From Epiperipatus broadwayi (taxonomy: Eukaryota > Onychophora > Udeonychophora > Euonychophora > Peripatidae): a stretch of 64,000 nt of DNA. Position 1 is the first letter of the stretch. Each line of letters starts with the position of its first letter. Below the pieces are notes generated by a model that saw only the letters and a program-made list of their open reading frames with translations, was not told the DNA's origin and made no database searches. The stretch spans positions 8,660,876-8,724,875 of the forward strand of contig JAQFVV010006203.1 in the NCBI GenBank assembly GCA_028023455.1. The letters run 5' to 3'. Shown one piece after another: positions 62,024 through 64,000 of the stretch. Both the position numbers and the translations under genes were made by a program.

Positions 62024-62110
62024 ACAGTAATTAGATAATTAAAAATTTTATTCACTTAGGAGCGTTTTCGATTCTTAAGTGAATAAAATTTTTAATTATC
62101 TGATTACTGT
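62024..62110. repeat. Inverted repeat, about 37-bp arms
   Basis: CAGTAATTAGATAATTAAAA and TTTTATTCACTTA on the left face their complements around GGAGCGTTTTCGATTC. The centre resembles the CGAAA-rich region of the relic at 36640-36660. Confidence 0.85.
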
Positions 62111-62168
62111 ATTTATAAATATTTAATTATATAATTACATATATTGTTTTGAAAAAATACAGACATTG

Positions 62169-62175
<7 letters not shown>

Positions 62176-62230
<55 letters not shown>
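62176..62230. repeat. (TA)n microsatellite
   Basis: About 27 perfect TA units. Confidence 0.95.
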
Positions 62231-63358
<1,128 letters not shown>

Positions 63359-63949
63359 CACATATAAAAAATATTAAAACATAATCAACATAATGAATCC
63401 ATGCAGCTATCTACACCCAACTTAAAATTTAATACTTTTTTTTTATTTCATTAATAAATATTACTAAAGAAAATGGAAATAATTGAATTGGCAAACATAT
63501 ATAAAAAAATATAAAAATAAATATTAATAACTGATTTAACCTTCCACATTGGTCAGATAAGTGTTTATGGTTTAAACTTAGTTAGGCCTTAATTATTTAA
63601 GAAATTATTCAAAGTTCATTTAGCAAAAGTTTATAATGATTTTAGTTCATAATTATACTTTACATTAGTGGAGCTCCCAGTTCCTTGTGCCAATTCCTGT
63701 GAAGTCTTTTATTATTCATGCTTTCTGTTCATGCCGTAGTCATCAATCTGGAGGCTGCCTTAGCTGTTTTGATCCTGGAACTATTTTATTGTAGGACCCA
63801 TATCATTCAGGGTCTACAAGAGTGCCATTCATATTTCAACAGTCACTTCATTTGAAATTAGTAAGAGGGTGAAAAGTGCATCTTTTCACCCTTCTCCTCA
63901 AAAATCAAGCTGGAACTGCTCTTAATTTGAATATTTTTATTTTTGTACT

Positions 63950-64000
63950 AATCCTTTGGATTCACTGAACATGATTTCCTGTTCCGGTGGTCTTCATCAG
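63950..64000 (-). ncRNA. Partial hammerhead-like motif at the window edge
   Basis: Minus strand: CUGAUGA (63994-64000), a 15-base segment AGACCACCGGAACAG that pairs poorly as stem II, GAAA (63975-63978), then UCAUGUUC. Spacing fits, pairing does not, and the rest is outside the window. Confidence 0.25.

Overview
The window is strongly AT-rich animal DNA with no bacterial gene organisation. It has long introns with GT/AG borders, many (TA)n and (AAT)n arrays, retroelements and DNA transposons. An inserted block of mitochondrial DNA reads with the invertebrate mitochondrial code (TGA as Trp, ATA as Met, AGA as Ser). A chitin-binding peritrophin-A (CBM14) exon lies at the left edge. Together these suggest an invertebrate, most likely an arthropod; I cannot name the species.

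Only two host genes are visible. The first is the last exon of a secreted chitin-binding protein (375-580, +). The second is an alpha-carbonic anhydrase gene on the + strand: a signal-peptide exon at 27014, a 27-nt microexon at 40434, and exons at 44650 and 57750 carrying the three zinc histidines. Introns are about 13.3, 4.2 and 12.9 kb, and the remaining catalytic-domain exons lie beyond position 64000. Exon phases agree across all junctions, which is strong support.

Everything else is repeats or insertions. 1.3-3.4 kb: repeats with hammerhead-ribozyme-like cores (families A and B). 9.2-12.3 kb: a Penelope-like element (RT plus GIY-YIG endonuclease, minus strand) abutting the 3' end of a second one (plus strand). 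13.4-14.0 kb: the 3' end of an RTE-type LINE. 14.4-15.4 kb: tandem and inverted copies of family A with well-preserved hammerhead cores. 15.65-22.98 kb: a nuclear mitochondrial insertion with nad5, nad1, cob, tRNA-Ser, nad3, cox3 and atp6 in an unusual order and orientation, its cob split by a 1.5-kb TIR element with an 8-bp target duplication. 23.9-25.0 kb: a pogo/Tigger-like non-autonomous transposon.

Intron 1 of the carbonic anhydrase gene holds an inverted pair of family B repeats, a decayed hAT-type transposase, a mariner relic, a long (AAT)n/(AAC)n run, a minisatellite and a tRNA-derived SINE. Intron 2 holds a broken LINE. Intron 3 holds a full-length hAT element (47479-52426) with terminal inverted repeats, a target duplication and one frameshift. 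The last 4 kb carry four consecutive inverted repeats.

The unifying theme is small repeats with self-cleaving hammerhead RNA motifs (retrozyme-like, in roughly 412-425-bp units), near Penelope-like elements that carry related motifs, and a striking tendency for these repeats to sit as inverted pairs.
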